Below, piece after piece: positions 37,420-46,450 of a stretch of DNA of 64,000 bases; position 1 is the stretch's first letter; every line of letters begins with the position of its first letter. The notes beneath the pieces are model-generated. The model was not told where the DNA came from. It did not search any database and worked only from the letters and a program-made list of their open reading frames with translations. Position numbers and translations under genes: made by a program. The stretch is taken from NCBI GenBank assembly GCA_020351875.1, contig CP070671.1:1580887-1644886 (forward strand), given 5' to 3'. This stretch comes from Chromatiales bacterium. GTDB taxonomy: Bacteria; Pseudomonadota; Gammaproteobacteria; Steroidobacterales; GCA-2729495.

Positions 37420-38723
37420 CAGTCAGTCGCTCCGGTCAGTGCCACACTGGCGGGTGCATCGGCTTGCGCAAAATCCGGGTAGGGCGGCAGCAACAACAAG
37501 AGTAACGACGCACCCGCATTCAGCGCCGCGCACACGAACAGCACATTGATATACGACCCGCTCAGTTCATAGGCCGCACCGTAGGACACCGGCCCGAGTG
37601 ACGTACCCACCAGCAGCGCGGCGAACATCACGCCGTAAACGGTGCCGAAATGTTTCAGTCCGAAGTAGCGCGTGGTCAGGTAAGCCATCAGGTCCAGCTC
37701 GGCGCCGATACTGAGGCCGACGAGTACCGCCGCCAGGAAGGCCCATGCGCCGATGCCGCCGGCGGCCAGGATCGCGATGCCAACAGCCGATGCCAGGAAG
37801 AACAGCAGCGCGACGCGCGGGGCGAAGAAATGGTCGATCAGGTAGCCGATCACCGCGCGCGCAATCACGATCGTGATGCCGATGCTGGACGCTGCCAGCG
37901 CGGCGCGCTCGGTCGGCATGCCGCGGTCCGTGAGCATCGGCACCAGGTGGGGCAACAGGCCGTACAGGCTGAAGGCGAGTGCACCGAATACGAGCCACAG
38001 CATCCAGAATTCCGGGCGCCGCAGCGACTGCGCGAGGTTCGGGCCGGTGGCCTCCGCGGGCACTGCGCGCGTGGCCGGCGCCGGATCGCCGTCGGGCAGC
38101 AGGCCCTTGCTGCGGGGCGAATCGCGAAATACGAGCCCGACCAGCGGGGCCGCAATCACGATATTGATCGCTGCCAGCAGCAGGTAGCCGGAACGCCACC
38201 CGTAACCGTCGATCATGAACTGCACCAGCGGTGGCACATACGCAAAGCCGAAGCCTGCGCCGGCCATCGACAGCCCGATGGCGAGGCCGCGCCGGCGGTC
38301 GAACCAGGCCGAGATGGTCAGCATGTAGGGCAGGCTGTTCGCGCCGGCACCGAGGGAGCCGATCAGCAGGAAGATCGCCCACAGGTGCCAGAGTTGCGTG
38401 ACCAGCGGAATCGCGGCGAGGCAGAGCCCGCAGATGACGATGGACGGGACCACCACGCGCCGGCTGCCGATGCGGTCGACCACGCGGCCCGCCAGCGGCA
38501 GGCAAAAGGCCAGCGCCACCGTGAACACCGTCAACGCCAGGCTCAGCTGCGCCCGGTCCCAGCCAAACTCCGCGGTCAGCGGCTCCATGAACAGCCCGAG
38601 GGAGGCAAACGCGAACTGGGACGGTGCGGACGAGATCCCCACCATCGCCGCTGCGACGATCCACCACCCATAGAAGATTTTGCGCGGTGGTGATCGGCTG
38701 GCGGGCGGGCTGGTCTCAATCAT
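37419..38723 (-). CDS. MFS transporter
   Basis: Inner-membrane carrier of 434 residues with about 12 hydrophobic helices. The loop between helices 2 and 3 reads LAGRVVDRIGSRRVV, and FGWDRAQLSLALTVFTV before it resembles the oxalate/formate and monocarboxylate branch of the superfamily. With UbiD coupled downstream and a Rieske dioxygenase pair divergent, uptake of an aromatic or other carboxylic acid is plausible. The start at 38723 leaves 60 bases to the divergent gene. Confidence 0.88.
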   Translation of the reverse strand: MIETSPPASRSPPRKIFYGWWIVAAAMVGISSAPSQFAFASLGLFMEPLTAEFGWDRAQLSLALTVFTVALAFCLPLAGRVVDRIGSRRVVVPSIVICGLCLAAIPLVTQLWHLWAIFLLIGSLGAGANSLPYMLTISAWFDRRRGLAIGLSMAGAGFGFAYVPPLVQFMIDGYGWRSGYLLLAAINIVIAAPLVGLVFRDSPRSKGLLPDGDPAPATRAVPAEATGPNLAQSLRRPEFWMLWLVFGALAFSLYGLLPHLVPMLTDRGMPTERAALAASSIGITIVIARAVIGYLIDHFFAPRVALLFFLASAVGIAILAAGGIGAWAFLAAVLVGLSIGAELDLMAYLTTRYFGLKHFGTVYGVMFAALLVGTSLGPVSYGAAYELSGSYINVLFVCAALNAGASLLLLLLPPYPDFAQADAPASVALTGATD

Positions 38724-38783
38724 GTCCGGATGGGAGCCGCGTGACCCTTGCTACTATACGCACTGCAGTGACCGTTTTCGCCT

Positions 38784-40088
38784 ATGTACGCTGACAATCG
38801 CTACTCTGCCGATGCGCTGGTGCGCCCAGACGCCGTTAACGCCCGGGTGTACTCCGATGCGACGCTGTTCCGGCTCGAGATGCACCGGATCTTTACGCGC
38901 AGCTGGAACTATGTCGGTCACGCCAGCCAGGTGCCAAAGCCCGGAGACTTTTTCCAGACGGAGGTGGCCCGGCGCTCGGTGCTGATGATCCGGCAGGAGG
39001 ATGGGGAGATCTGCGTCTTGCGTAACCGTTGCGGGCATCGCGGCGCGCGCATCGTGACGGCGCGCCATGGGCATTGCGGCGTATTGCGTTGCCCTTACCA
39101 CGGCTGGACCTACCACCCGGACGGGCGACTGAAATCGATCCCATTGCCGGATGGTTATACGGGAACGGAGTTGGATGTCGATGCATCCACCGAACGCCTG
39201 CCGGCGCTGCGCAGCGCAAACTATCGGGGTTTTGTGTTTGCCAGGCTGAGCCGCACGGGTCCGGCGTTCGAGGACTGGCTCGGCGGGGCGCGCCGCGCGC
39301 TGGACAATATGGTGGACCGGGCGCCAGACGGCGAACTGGAAGTGGCCGGCGGCTGCCTGCGCGCGATCCAGCGGAACAACTGGAAGGTCTACCTGGAGAA
39401 CCTGCACGATGGCATGCATCCCGCTGTGGTGCACCAGTCATCCATCGCCGCGAGCCAGCCCCAGCAGCGCAAGGCACTGGCGGAGACCGGGACGGTGCCG
39501 CTGCCGGTGCAGATCATCCAGGGCAATGCGCAGAGCCTGCGCCAGCTCGGGTCCCTGGAGGTGACGTGCTACCCGCACGGTCACAGCGACATGCGCGGCT
39601 TCCGCGAGCCGCGCAGCGACGACGCGGTTTTCGACTCGTACCAGGCGGCGCTGGAACGGGGGCAGGGCAGGGACAACGCGCTGGCGACGCTGGACCTGAA
39701 CATTCACAATGCGAACTTCTATCCGAATTTCTCCGTCCACCCGAGCTTCATGCAGGTGCGGGTGCTGTTTCCGCTGTCGGTCAACCGGACCCTGATCGAA
39801 CACTGGACGCTGCGCCTGAAGGGCGCGCCCGACGAGTTCAATCGTCGACATATTGTTTATGCGAACACGGTGCATTCGCCATCGTCGCTGATCAAACCCG
39901 ACGACCTGGAGATGTATCACCGCGTGCAGGTCGGGGTGGAAGAGGGCAGCGGCCTGTGGATCAGTAATCACCGGCGCGCCGAGGGAGAAGAGGACGGCTC
40001 GCGAAGCAGCACTGCCCTCAGCGAACGGTTTATCCGCAACCAGTACCGCGCATGGGGCCAGTACATGAGCGCTGAAGATGCAGGGTGA
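38784..40088 (+). CDS. Rieske ring-hydroxylating dioxygenase, alpha subunit
   Basis: Catalytic subunit that adds O2 to an aromatic ring. The 434-residue protein has a Rieske [2Fe-2S] site Cys83-x-His85-x17-Cys103-x2-His106 (NRCGHRGARI and LRCPYHGWTY) and the mononuclear iron site Asp209-x2-His212-x4-His217 in LENLHDGMHPAVVHQ. It is followed by the beta subunit with an 11-base overlap. Electron-transfer partners are not in the neighbourhood. The divergent promoter region holds a 10-bp palindrome, CACTGCAGTG. Confidence 0.93.
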   Translation: MYADNRYSADALVRPDAVNARVYSDATLFRLEMHRIFTRSWNYVGHASQVPKPGDFFQTEVARRSVLMIRQEDGEICVLRNRCGHRGARIVTARHGHCGVLRCPYHGWTYHPDGRLKSIPLPDGYTGTELDVDASTERLPALRSANYRGFVFARLSRTGPAFEDWLGGARRALDNMVDRAPDGELEVAGGCLRAIQRNNWKVYLENLHDGMHPAVVHQSSIAASQPQQRKALAETGTVPLPVQIIQGNAQSLRQLGSLEVTCYPHGHSDMRGFREPRSDDAVFDSYQAALERGQGRDNALATLDLNIHNANFYPNFSVHPSFMQVRVLFPLSVNRTLIEHWTLRLKGAPDEFNRRHIVYANTVHSPSSLIKPDDLEMYHRVQVGVEEGSGLWISNHRRAEGEEDGSRSSTALSERFIRNQYRAWGQYMSAEDAG

Positions 40089-40590
40089 CCCGCAGCTGCT
40101 GGCGCAGCTCGACGACGCTGCGCGCGAGAAAATCCAGTGGCTGCTGGACCGGGAGACGGAATACCTGGACCAGGGGCGCTACCCGGAGTGGCTGGCGCTA
40201 TACGCTGCGGACTGCACCTACTGGGTGCCCGCCGTGCCGGGCCAGGTGGATGCCGTCGATCACGTGTCGCTGTTTTTCGAGGACCGCGCCCTGATGGAGA
40301 TGCGTATCGCGCGGCTGACCGGCGGCGACGCACATTCCCTGGAGCTACCGTTGCGCGTGAGCCACGTCACCGGCCCCGCACTGCTGGCGGGCATCGATTC
40401 AGAAACAGGTGAGGTCCAGGTGACGCGGCGCTTCCAGGCGACGGAGTACCAGGACCGCCGCACTCGGGATTTTGCGGGTCTGTTTACCTATTACGTGACG
40501 CCAGTAAACGACGCCTGGCGGATACGGACCAAGCGGGTCGACCTGGTCGACTGTGACGGACCCTTCGAACCGCTGCAGGTGTTTATCTAG
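40078..40590 (+). CDS. Ring-hydroxylating dioxygenase, beta subunit
   Basis: Small subunit of the alpha3beta3 dioxygenase, 170 residues, with the SnoaL/NTF2-like fold: LLDRETEYLDQGRYPEWLALYAADCTYWVP near the start and FAGLFTYYVTPVNDAWRI towards the end. It mainly supports structure and substrate range. The start lies inside the last codons of the alpha gene. The end is convergent with, and eight bases from, the lipoprotein gene. Confidence 0.92.
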   Translation: MQGDPQLLAQLDDAAREKIQWLLDRETEYLDQGRYPEWLALYAADCTYWVPAVPGQVDAVDHVSLFFEDRALMEMRIARLTGGDAHSLELPLRVSHVTGPALLAGIDSETGEVQVTRRFQATEYQDRRTRDFAGLFTYYVTPVNDAWRIRTKRVDLVDCDGPFEPLQVFI

Positions 40591-40598
40591 GCGCGCGC

Positions 40599-41546
40599 TC
40601 ATTCGTCCGCCGGGCACGCATCGCCTGGCGCCGCGTCGCCCGTCACCCGCACCGGCAGGTGGGTCGTCACGGCATAGGTGGACATGCCGACCACGCCCTG
40701 GCGCTTGTCGGTATCCAGCAGCCGCGCGTGTTCCACGTCCAGCGTGTAGTGCACGCCGGGCCGCCACGCGTCGCCCGGGATCACGACCTCGTCGTTGGCG
40801 AAGGTCAGCAACGTGGCCGACGGTTTGTCCGGCTCCAGAGGGTTCGGTGTGTCCAGTGGTCGGCCGGAGTGGAAGGCCCGCTCGCCGTGGCAGTCTTTCA
40901 TCATCACGAAGATCAGGTCATCCGCAATGCCGTTCGGATCGGCACGGCCGGTCGCAAACGGTGTCCAGGACACCACCACGTCCTCGCCGGGTGCGATACG
41001 GTCATTCGCGACCACAGCGCCGCCCTGTTCCAGGTTGATCACGGGCCCGGGTGGCAGGTTCGTTTGCCCGTCGGGATCGCTCAGCGAGATGTCGAAACCT
41101 TCCACCTCGCCCGCGGGCGTGGAGAAACGGAAGACATAGTCGCCGTTGGGCAGTTCGGCGTCCAGGGTGTCCAGGGCCTGGTGGCGGACGCCGCTCATGC
41201 CGTACAGCACTGCGCCACCGTCACCTTCGTCGTCGAAGGGAATGGGTTCTGCGTCCGGCGCATCGAGCTGCGTGAATGCCGCGCTGACTTCACCGCCGGC
41301 CGTCTTGAAGATCTCCGCGAAGTAGCCCATATCGACCAGGGCGAGTTGGCCGTCGCTGTCCTGGTCGAAGTTCCAGGATTTGCCGATCACGAAAAAGGAC
41401 ACGTGGTCGCCCGGAGAACCCACTGACACGTCAGCCTCGCCGGTTGCTGCCGGCGGCGGCGGGGGCGCGGTCGGTTCGCTGTCGTTCGCACAGGCAAACA
41501 GCCCGGCACACAGGGTCACCGTCAATAACCGGAGGTGATATGGCAT
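40599..41546 (-). CDS. Lipoprotein of unknown function
   Basis: Predicted lipoprotein of 315 residues: signal LRLLTVTLCAGLFAC with Cys19 as the lipidated residue, then a Thr/Pro-rich linker (PTAPPPPPAATGEA). The mature part is Asp-rich and beta-type (NFDQDSDGQLALVD, EF-hand-like spacing), without a family I recognise. It is second to a TonB-dependent receptor on the same strand, so a surface or periplasmic helper of that receptor is a reasonable guess. A strong hairpin separates the two genes. Confidence 0.7.
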   Translation of the reverse strand: MPYHLRLLTVTLCAGLFACANDSEPTAPPPPPAATGEADVSVGSPGDHVSFFVIGKSWNFDQDSDGQLALVDMGYFAEIFKTAGGEVSAAFTQLDAPDAEPIPFDDEGDGGAVLYGMSGVRHQALDTLDAELPNGDYVFRFSTPAGEVEGFDISLSDPDGQTNLPPGPVINLEQGGAVVANDRIAPGEDVVVSWTPFATGRADPNGIADDLIFVMMKDCHGERAFHSGRPLDTPNPLEPDKPSATLLTFANDEVVIPGDAWRPGVHYTLDVEHARLLDTDKRQGVVGMSTYAVTTHLPVRVTGDAAPGDACPADE

Positions 41547-41597
41547 GGCACTAACCGTTCCCCGGCTGTGTCGAGCCGGATGGATGGTTGGAGTGAG

Positions 41598-41633
41598 GCA
41601 CGGACTGCCGCGCTGGCGCGCGACAGTCCGTGC
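41598..41633 (-). other. Strong intercistronic hairpin between receptor and lipoprotein genes
   Basis: GCACGGACTG (41598-41607) pairs exactly with CAGTCCGTGC (41624-41633); after one mismatch a further 5-bp stem CGCGC/GCGCG closes on a four-base loop. It begins seven bases after the receptor stop. No T-run follows on the minus strand, so it looks like an RNA stability or decay barrier, or a partial terminator, that sets receptor above lipoprotein output. Confidence 0.6.
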
Positions 41634-41639
41634 AGACGA

Positions 41640-44084
41640 TCACTGGAAACGCCAGGTGACGCTTGCCCCGTAGGTGGTCGGATGTGGCCGCAGGCGGAAA
41701 CCGCTCAGGCCGAAGTTCTCGCCCGTGCCCGCGAAGTAGTCTTCGTCGAACACGTTTTCGATCCAGCCCACGAATTCCCAGCCCTGCCCCAGCAGGAAAC
41801 CTGCCCGGAGGTTCACGACGTGGTAGTCATCACCCTTGAACGGGAAGCCATTGGAACGATCGGGCACCTGGCCGAGTACCACCGCGCCCGGATCGGAACA
41901 GATCGTGTCGCAGATCGGCTGGTTGCTGGTCTGCTGGTAGGTCACGTCCTCGATGGTGCTGAACATCTCGTCGCGGAAGATCCACTCGGCGCGGAACCAG
42001 GCCTCGTTGTCGCCCAGCGGCAGCCGATATTCCGCGGTGCTGGACCAGGTCCATTCAGGTGAACGGGGCAGCTCCTCGTCTTCCAGGGAGACGAAGATAT
42101 TGCCGCTCAGGCGCGCCTGCTCGTCGCTGGTGATCTCGGTGTCCACGTAACCCAGCGCGGCGGTCACGGTGATGCGTTCCGTTGGCACCCAGATGGATTC
42201 CACCTCGAAGCCCTTCGCTTCCGCGTCGTCCACGTTGATCGTCAGCTCCACGTTGGAGGTCGGGTCGCCCGGCGTCAGGAAGAAGAAGGTTTCCAGCTGC
42301 AGGTCGCTCCACTCGAGGTAGAAGGCGGACAGGTTCAGCCGCAGCGTGTTGTCGAACCACTCGGACTTCAGGCCGATCTCGTAATTCCACAATTCTTCTT
42401 CATCGTAGTCCGTGTCAATGGCGGAGTTGTCAGAGGTATTGACACCCAGTGAGAAGCCACCGGCCTTGTACCCCTTCGACACGATGCCGTACACGTTCAC
42501 GTCGTCGTTGAAGCTGTACGTGGCACCGATGCGTGGCGAGAAGTCGTCGTAGTTCTCCTTGCGCTCCAGGGTGTCGCCTTCGGTGAAGGTCGCGCTGGGC
42601 CAACGCGGGGTGCCGTCCGCACCGATTGCGAAGAACTTCTGCTCCACGTCGTCCACCGTGTAGCGGCCACCGACGATCAGGTCCAGTTGGTCCGTCGCGT
42701 GCCAGGTGAAGTCACCGAAGAAGGCATAGCTGTCCATCTCGAAATCGTCTTCGCTGCAGGCCAGGCAGAAGGGTCGCCCGAATACACCGTTCAGGAAGGC
42801 GGGTGGCAACGAGCCGATGGCCGCGAAGTCGACGCCGTTGACCACATCATCGCCGCCGCGCTGAACTGCGTTTTCGATTTCTTTTTCGTCGTGGGAAAAC
42901 AGCACGCCGCCAATCAGGTCGAAGGCGTCCACGGACCAGTTGAAGCGGCCCTCGAAACTGTAGGACTCGCCATGTCGCTCCTGCTCGCGAAACACCAGGT
43001 TTTCCGGTACCAGGTCGTTGTCGAACAGGCGGTCGGTATTCGTGTCGATGTAGCCAGCCACAAAGTTCAGCGTGATGTCGTCATTCCATCCGTGTTCGAC
43101 GTTCAGGATGAAGGCCGTGGTGTCGTTCTGCGTGTTCTCGTTCATTGCCGAGCGGGCGTGCTCGTTCGTATTGTCGTCCCAGAAGCCCACGCCACCCGGG
43201 TTGACCGGGGTAGTGATGCCCGGGGCCACCACGTCGGGGGGATTAACGGGCTGCGGCAGGAAAAAGGTTGCGACGGAGTCCGTGTCCCACACGCCGGATG
43301 GCACGTTTTCGTCGAGGTCCTGGTCTTCGTTCGTGTACATGGCCATCAGGTCGAAAGTGGTCCGATCCGTCGGCACCCAGCGAAGCGCGCCGCGCAGCAT
43401 GTAGTAGGTGTGGTCACTATCGTTGCCGCCCGGGGTCTTGTTTTCCACCAGGCCGTCGGAGTCCTCGTAGTAGCCGACGCCGCGGAAGAAAAGGCCGTCC
43501 GTAATCGGTATGTTCACCATGCCTTCGATGTCGTACTGTTCGCCATCGCCGTCGAAGCTGCGGCCACCGACCGTCACATAGGTGTCGAACTCATCGACTG
43601 GCTTGTTGGTCACGAGGTTCAGGGCCCCGCCCACCGCGTTGCGACCGAAGAAGGTGCCCTGCGGCCCGCGCAGTACTTCGATGCGCTGCAGATCCTGCAA
43701 TTGCGGATTGATGGTGCCCTGGCCCACGGATGCGACGCTGAAGTCGTCCAGGTACACGCCGATGGACTGGATGAAGGAGCTCTCGTCCGTATTGATGTTG
43801 CTGACGCCGCGCATACCGATGCTGATGCCGCGCGAACCGACCTGGCCGTCCTGTGTGAAGCTGACGTTCGGCGTCAGGCTCAGGAACTGCGACGCCTCGG
43901 TGATGTTGGCGCGCTTCAGGGTGTCACCGTCGAAGGCGGTGATGGCGATCGGAATGTCCTGCGCGCTCTGCTCCCGCCGCTGCGCCGTGACGAGGATTTC
44001 GTCCAGCGTGCCGGCCCCCTGCGCGAGCAGTGGCCCTGGTGACAGCATGGCGGCGGACAGAAGTACCAATATCAGATAACGCAT
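41640..44084 (-). CDS. TonB-dependent outer membrane receptor
   Basis: Outer-membrane active transporter of 814 residues. A signal peptide (to about residue 22) is followed by a TonB box region LDEILVTAQRREQSAQDIP, the plug domain (LTPNVSFTQDG, SIGVYLDDFSVAS, RIEVLRGPQGTFFGRNAVGGALNLVT) and a beta-barrel to VTWRFQ. The ligand is unknown; this receptor type is often tied to uptake of aromatic or other large organic compounds. AGGGGG precedes the ATG. A palindrome matching two others in the window lies in its promoter region at 44312-44326. Confidence 0.93.
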   Translation of the reverse strand: MRYLILVLLSAAMLSPGPLLAQGAGTLDEILVTAQRREQSAQDIPIAITAFDGDTLKRANITEASQFLSLTPNVSFTQDGQVGSRGISIGMRGVSNINTDESSFIQSIGVYLDDFSVASVGQGTINPQLQDLQRIEVLRGPQGTFFGRNAVGGALNLVTNKPVDEFDTYVTVGGRSFDGDGEQYDIEGMVNIPITDGLFFRGVGYYEDSDGLVENKTPGGNDSDHTYYMLRGALRWVPTDRTTFDLMAMYTNEDQDLDENVPSGVWDTDSVATFFLPQPVNPPDVVAPGITTPVNPGGVGFWDDNTNEHARSAMNENTQNDTTAFILNVEHGWNDDITLNFVAGYIDTNTDRLFDNDLVPENLVFREQERHGESYSFEGRFNWSVDAFDLIGGVLFSHDEKEIENAVQRGGDDVVNGVDFAAIGSLPPAFLNGVFGRPFCLACSEDDFEMDSYAFFGDFTWHATDQLDLIVGGRYTVDDVEQKFFAIGADGTPRWPSATFTEGDTLERKENYDDFSPRIGATYSFNDDVNVYGIVSKGYKAGGFSLGVNTSDNSAIDTDYDEEELWNYEIGLKSEWFDNTLRLNLSAFYLEWSDLQLETFFFLTPGDPTSNVELTINVDDAEAKGFEVESIWVPTERITVTAALGYVDTEITSDEQARLSGNIFVSLEDEELPRSPEWTWSSTAEYRLPLGDNEAWFRAEWIFRDEMFSTIEDVTYQQTSNQPICDTICSDPGAVVLGQVPDRSNGFPFKGDDYHVVNLRAGFLLGQGWEFVGWIENVFDEDYFAGTGENFGLSGFRLRPHPTTYGASVTWRFQ

Positions 44085-44427
44085 GTGAACCCCCTAGTAA
44101 ACAATCCGGCCTATTGCGGAGCAGGCCGTCCCGATGCACGGAATGCAGAGACAGTGAGTGAGTCGATCGCGAGGGAAGGTGCCGGCACAGGTGCCGGCGC
44201 TGGCGGCACGACGGAATCGTGGCCGGCGCCGTGGTGGCGCGGTCGTTTCAGGCCGCCATGGTTGTTGTGGCGAACGGACAGCAATCTGCATCCCCCGATG
44301 CCGTTCGAAAATTAGTTTCCAACTAAACTACCCGTGCGTCAACCCCCCGAAAGGTTTCCCGGTGGGCTGACCGTTGGGCGGTGTGAACCAAAGCCAGCGC
44401 CGGCCCGCGTCGCGAATCTGCCACACC
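44085..44427. other. Non-coding stretch between marR and the TonB receptor gene
   Basis: No convincing gene. It holds the promoter region of the receptor: TTGACG (44342-44337, minus strand) as a -35-like element and the TTAGTT-type palindrome where a -10 is expected. A perfect palindrome GTGCCGGCAC lies around 44180 with a second GGTGCCGGC copy beside it. Short open frames here have no signal, no Shine-Dalgarno and Arg-rich, shadow-like composition. Confidence 0.7.
44312..44326. promoter_or_regulatory. Palindromic operator 1 (candidate MarR site, TonB receptor promoter)
   Basis: TTAGTTTCCAACTAA is a perfect 6-3-6 palindrome and is followed by ACTA. It lies 228 bases before the receptor ATG and overlaps the expected -10 zone downstream of TTGACG. 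The same 19-base pattern occurs at 52600 and 57103. Confidence 0.75.
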
Positions 44428-44931
44428 TTAGCCGGAAGCCGGCTCATCCACGTCCGCCCGGTCCAGCAGCTGCTGCAACTGCGCCAGGCCTGCCGTCAGC
44501 TGCCGGGACTCCGCGGCCGGCAGTTCGTCGAGCATCGTCTCCACGACTTCGCGGTAGGCAGCCTGCATCTCCTCCCAGGCGGACTTCCCGGATTTCGTAA
44601 TCACAACCTGGAGCACACGGCGATCGGTGGCCCGGCGCGTCTGGTCCACGAACCCCTGTTTGCGCAGGCCGCCCACGACGCCGGTCACGTTGCCCTTGGA
44701 CACGCCGAGCTTGCCGGCCAGTTCCGACATCGTCAGGCCATCGGGAAAAGTGACCAGCGCGGTCAGTACGTCGAACCGGGGCAGGCTCAGGTCAAAGCCG
44801 TTGCGCAGGCGGCGGCGCAACGCGCGCTCGACCGTGGTGAAACAGCCCACGAGCGTGAACCACAGGCGGATGGCCTGGTCGTCGTCCGGCAGATCGCCGA
44901 CCATCGATTCGAACAGGTTCGGTTCCTTCAT
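44428..44931 (-). CDS. MarR-family transcriptional regulator
   Basis: Product of 167 residues with the winged helix-turn-helix layout: dimer helix (WFTLVGCFTTVERALRRRL), RFDVLTALVTFPDGLTMSELAGKLGVSKGNVTGVVGGLRKQGFV as recognition region (about 52-95), and the wing DQTRRATDRRVLQVVITKSGK. MarR proteins usually repress by binding short palindromes and release on ligand binding. It is last in the operon that starts at 52515, whose promoter carries a palindrome also found at two other promoters, so autoregulation and local regulon control are likely. Confidence 0.9.
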   Translation of the reverse strand: MKEPNLFESMVGDLPDDDQAIRLWFTLVGCFTTVERALRRRLRNGFDLSLPRFDVLTALVTFPDGLTMSELAGKLGVSKGNVTGVVGGLRKQGFVDQTRRATDRRVLQVVITKSGKSAWEEMQAAYREVVETMLDELPAAESRQLTAGLAQLQQLLDRADVDEPASG

Positions 44932-44946
44932 GCGCGCCGGTCCGCG

Positions 44947-46437
44947 TTACAGCCTGGCCATCACGGACTTCAGCTCCGTGTATTCCAGCAGCCCTTCCAG
45001 GCCGTTCTCCCGCCCCCAGCCCGACTGCTTGTAGCCGCCAAAGGGCACGGCCATGTCCGGTATCGCGTGGCAATTGATCCACACCAGCCCCGCCTGCATC
45101 TCCGCCGCCAGCCGGTGGGCCTTGCCGACGTCGCGCGTCCAGATGCTGGCCGCCAGACCGTAGCGAGACTCATTTGCGAGCGCCGGGATCTGTTCGTTGT
45201 CCTCGATGCGCATCGCGGCCAGCACCGGGCCGAAAATTTCTTCTTGCACGACTTTCATCTGCTGTGTCGTGTTCGTCAGCACCGTCGGCTGCATGAAGTA
45301 ACCGCCGCCCAGGTCCACCCGCTCGCCGCCCGCCGCGACCTGCGCACCCTGGTCAACGCCGGATTCCACCATGCTGCACACGTAGTCGAGGTGCGGTGCG
45401 GAGATCACCGGGCCGATTTCCGTGGCCGGGTCGTGCCCGGGCCCCACCTTCAGGTTCTCGGCAATGCGGGCAACGCCGGCGATCACGTCGTCGTAGACCG
45501 GCGCCTCCACGTAGAGCCGCGAACCGGCGACGCAAATCTGGCCGGCATTCGGGAAGATGCCGGCGGCCACGCCGGGAATGACCTGGTCGAGATCGGCGTC
45601 CGCCAGCACCACCATCGGCGATTTGCCGCCGAGCTCCAGCGTGACCTTTTTCAGGTCTTCCGTGGCGATTCGCGCGATGGCCTTGCCCGTTGCGGTCGAG
45701 CCGGTGAAGGAAATCTTCGCGACCAGCGGGTGGCTGACCAGCGCAGCACCCGCGGCTTCGCCAGTGCCGGTCACGATGTTCACCACGCCGGGCGGCACGC
45801 CGGCCTCCAGCATCAGCTCGCCGAGGCGCAGGCTCGTTAGCGGTGTCTTCTCGTCCGGTTTCAGGATTGCGGAGCAGCCGGCCGCCAGGGCCGGTGCGAG
45901 TTTCCAGCAGGCCTGCACCAGCGGGCCGTTCGACGGCACGATCAGCGCGACCACACCGATCGGCTCGTGGCGCGTGTAGACGTGGAAGTCAGCACCCGGC
46001 ACGGTGGAGATATCCTTGGTGTGGCCTTCCAGCTTGGTGCACCAGCCGGCGTGGTAGCGGAAACACTCGGCCGCAAAGGGCACTTCACCCTGCCGGCCGG
46101 CCGCGAAGGTTTTGCCGGTGTCGAGCATTTCCAGCTCCGCCAGTTCGTCCGCGTTCGCTTCGATCAGGTCACCGACGCGCCACAGGATCGCGGCCCGGGC
46201 CGCGGGCGTGAGGCCTCGCCACGCTTTGCTGTCGAAAGCTTGTTGGGCCGCGCGCGCCGCCCGGTCGACATCGTCGGAACTACCCGCGCCGACCTCGGCA
46301 ATGACCTCCCCGGTGGACGGGTTGTCGATCTGCAGCGTGTCGCCGGCGGCAGTCACCCACTCGCCGCCGACCAGTATCTGCGCCGGGCGCTGCAGAAATT
46401 GCGCGACCTTTGCCGATATTTCGAGCTGTGCACTCAT
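44947..46437 (-). CDS. NAD(P)-dependent aldehyde dehydrogenase
   Basis: Oxidises an aldehyde to its acid. The 496-residue protein has the ALDH signatures: SFTGSTATGKAIA (cofactor site), LELGGKSPMVV (catalytic Glu) and FPNAGQICVAGSRLYV (nucleophilic Cys), plus PFGGYKQSGWGRENG at the C terminus. The NAGQIC context and length resemble phenylacetaldehyde-type dehydrogenases, but substrate calls in this family are unsafe. AGGTGA lies five bases before the ATG. It sits between an aminotransferase and marR. Confidence 0.92.
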   Translation of the reverse strand: MSAQLEISAKVAQFLQRPAQILVGGEWVTAAGDTLQIDNPSTGEVIAEVGAGSSDDVDRAARAAQQAFDSKAWRGLTPAARAAILWRVGDLIEANADELAELEMLDTGKTFAAGRQGEVPFAAECFRYHAGWCTKLEGHTKDISTVPGADFHVYTRHEPIGVVALIVPSNGPLVQACWKLAPALAAGCSAILKPDEKTPLTSLRLGELMLEAGVPPGVVNIVTGTGEAAGAALVSHPLVAKISFTGSTATGKAIARIATEDLKKVTLELGGKSPMVVLADADLDQVIPGVAAGIFPNAGQICVAGSRLYVEAPVYDDVIAGVARIAENLKVGPGHDPATEIGPVISAPHLDYVCSMVESGVDQGAQVAAGGERVDLGGGYFMQPTVLTNTTQQMKVVQEEIFGPVLAAMRIEDNEQIPALANESRYGLAASIWTRDVGKAHRLAAEMQAGLVWINCHAIPDMAVPFGGYKQSGWGRENGLEGLLEYTELKSVMARL

Positions 46438-46450
46438 GGCTTCACCTGGA

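Noticed and set aside
44085-44427. Short frames between marR and the TonB receptor as small genes
   Set aside because: Arg/Pro-rich, no Shine-Dalgarno sequence, and they cross the operator region.
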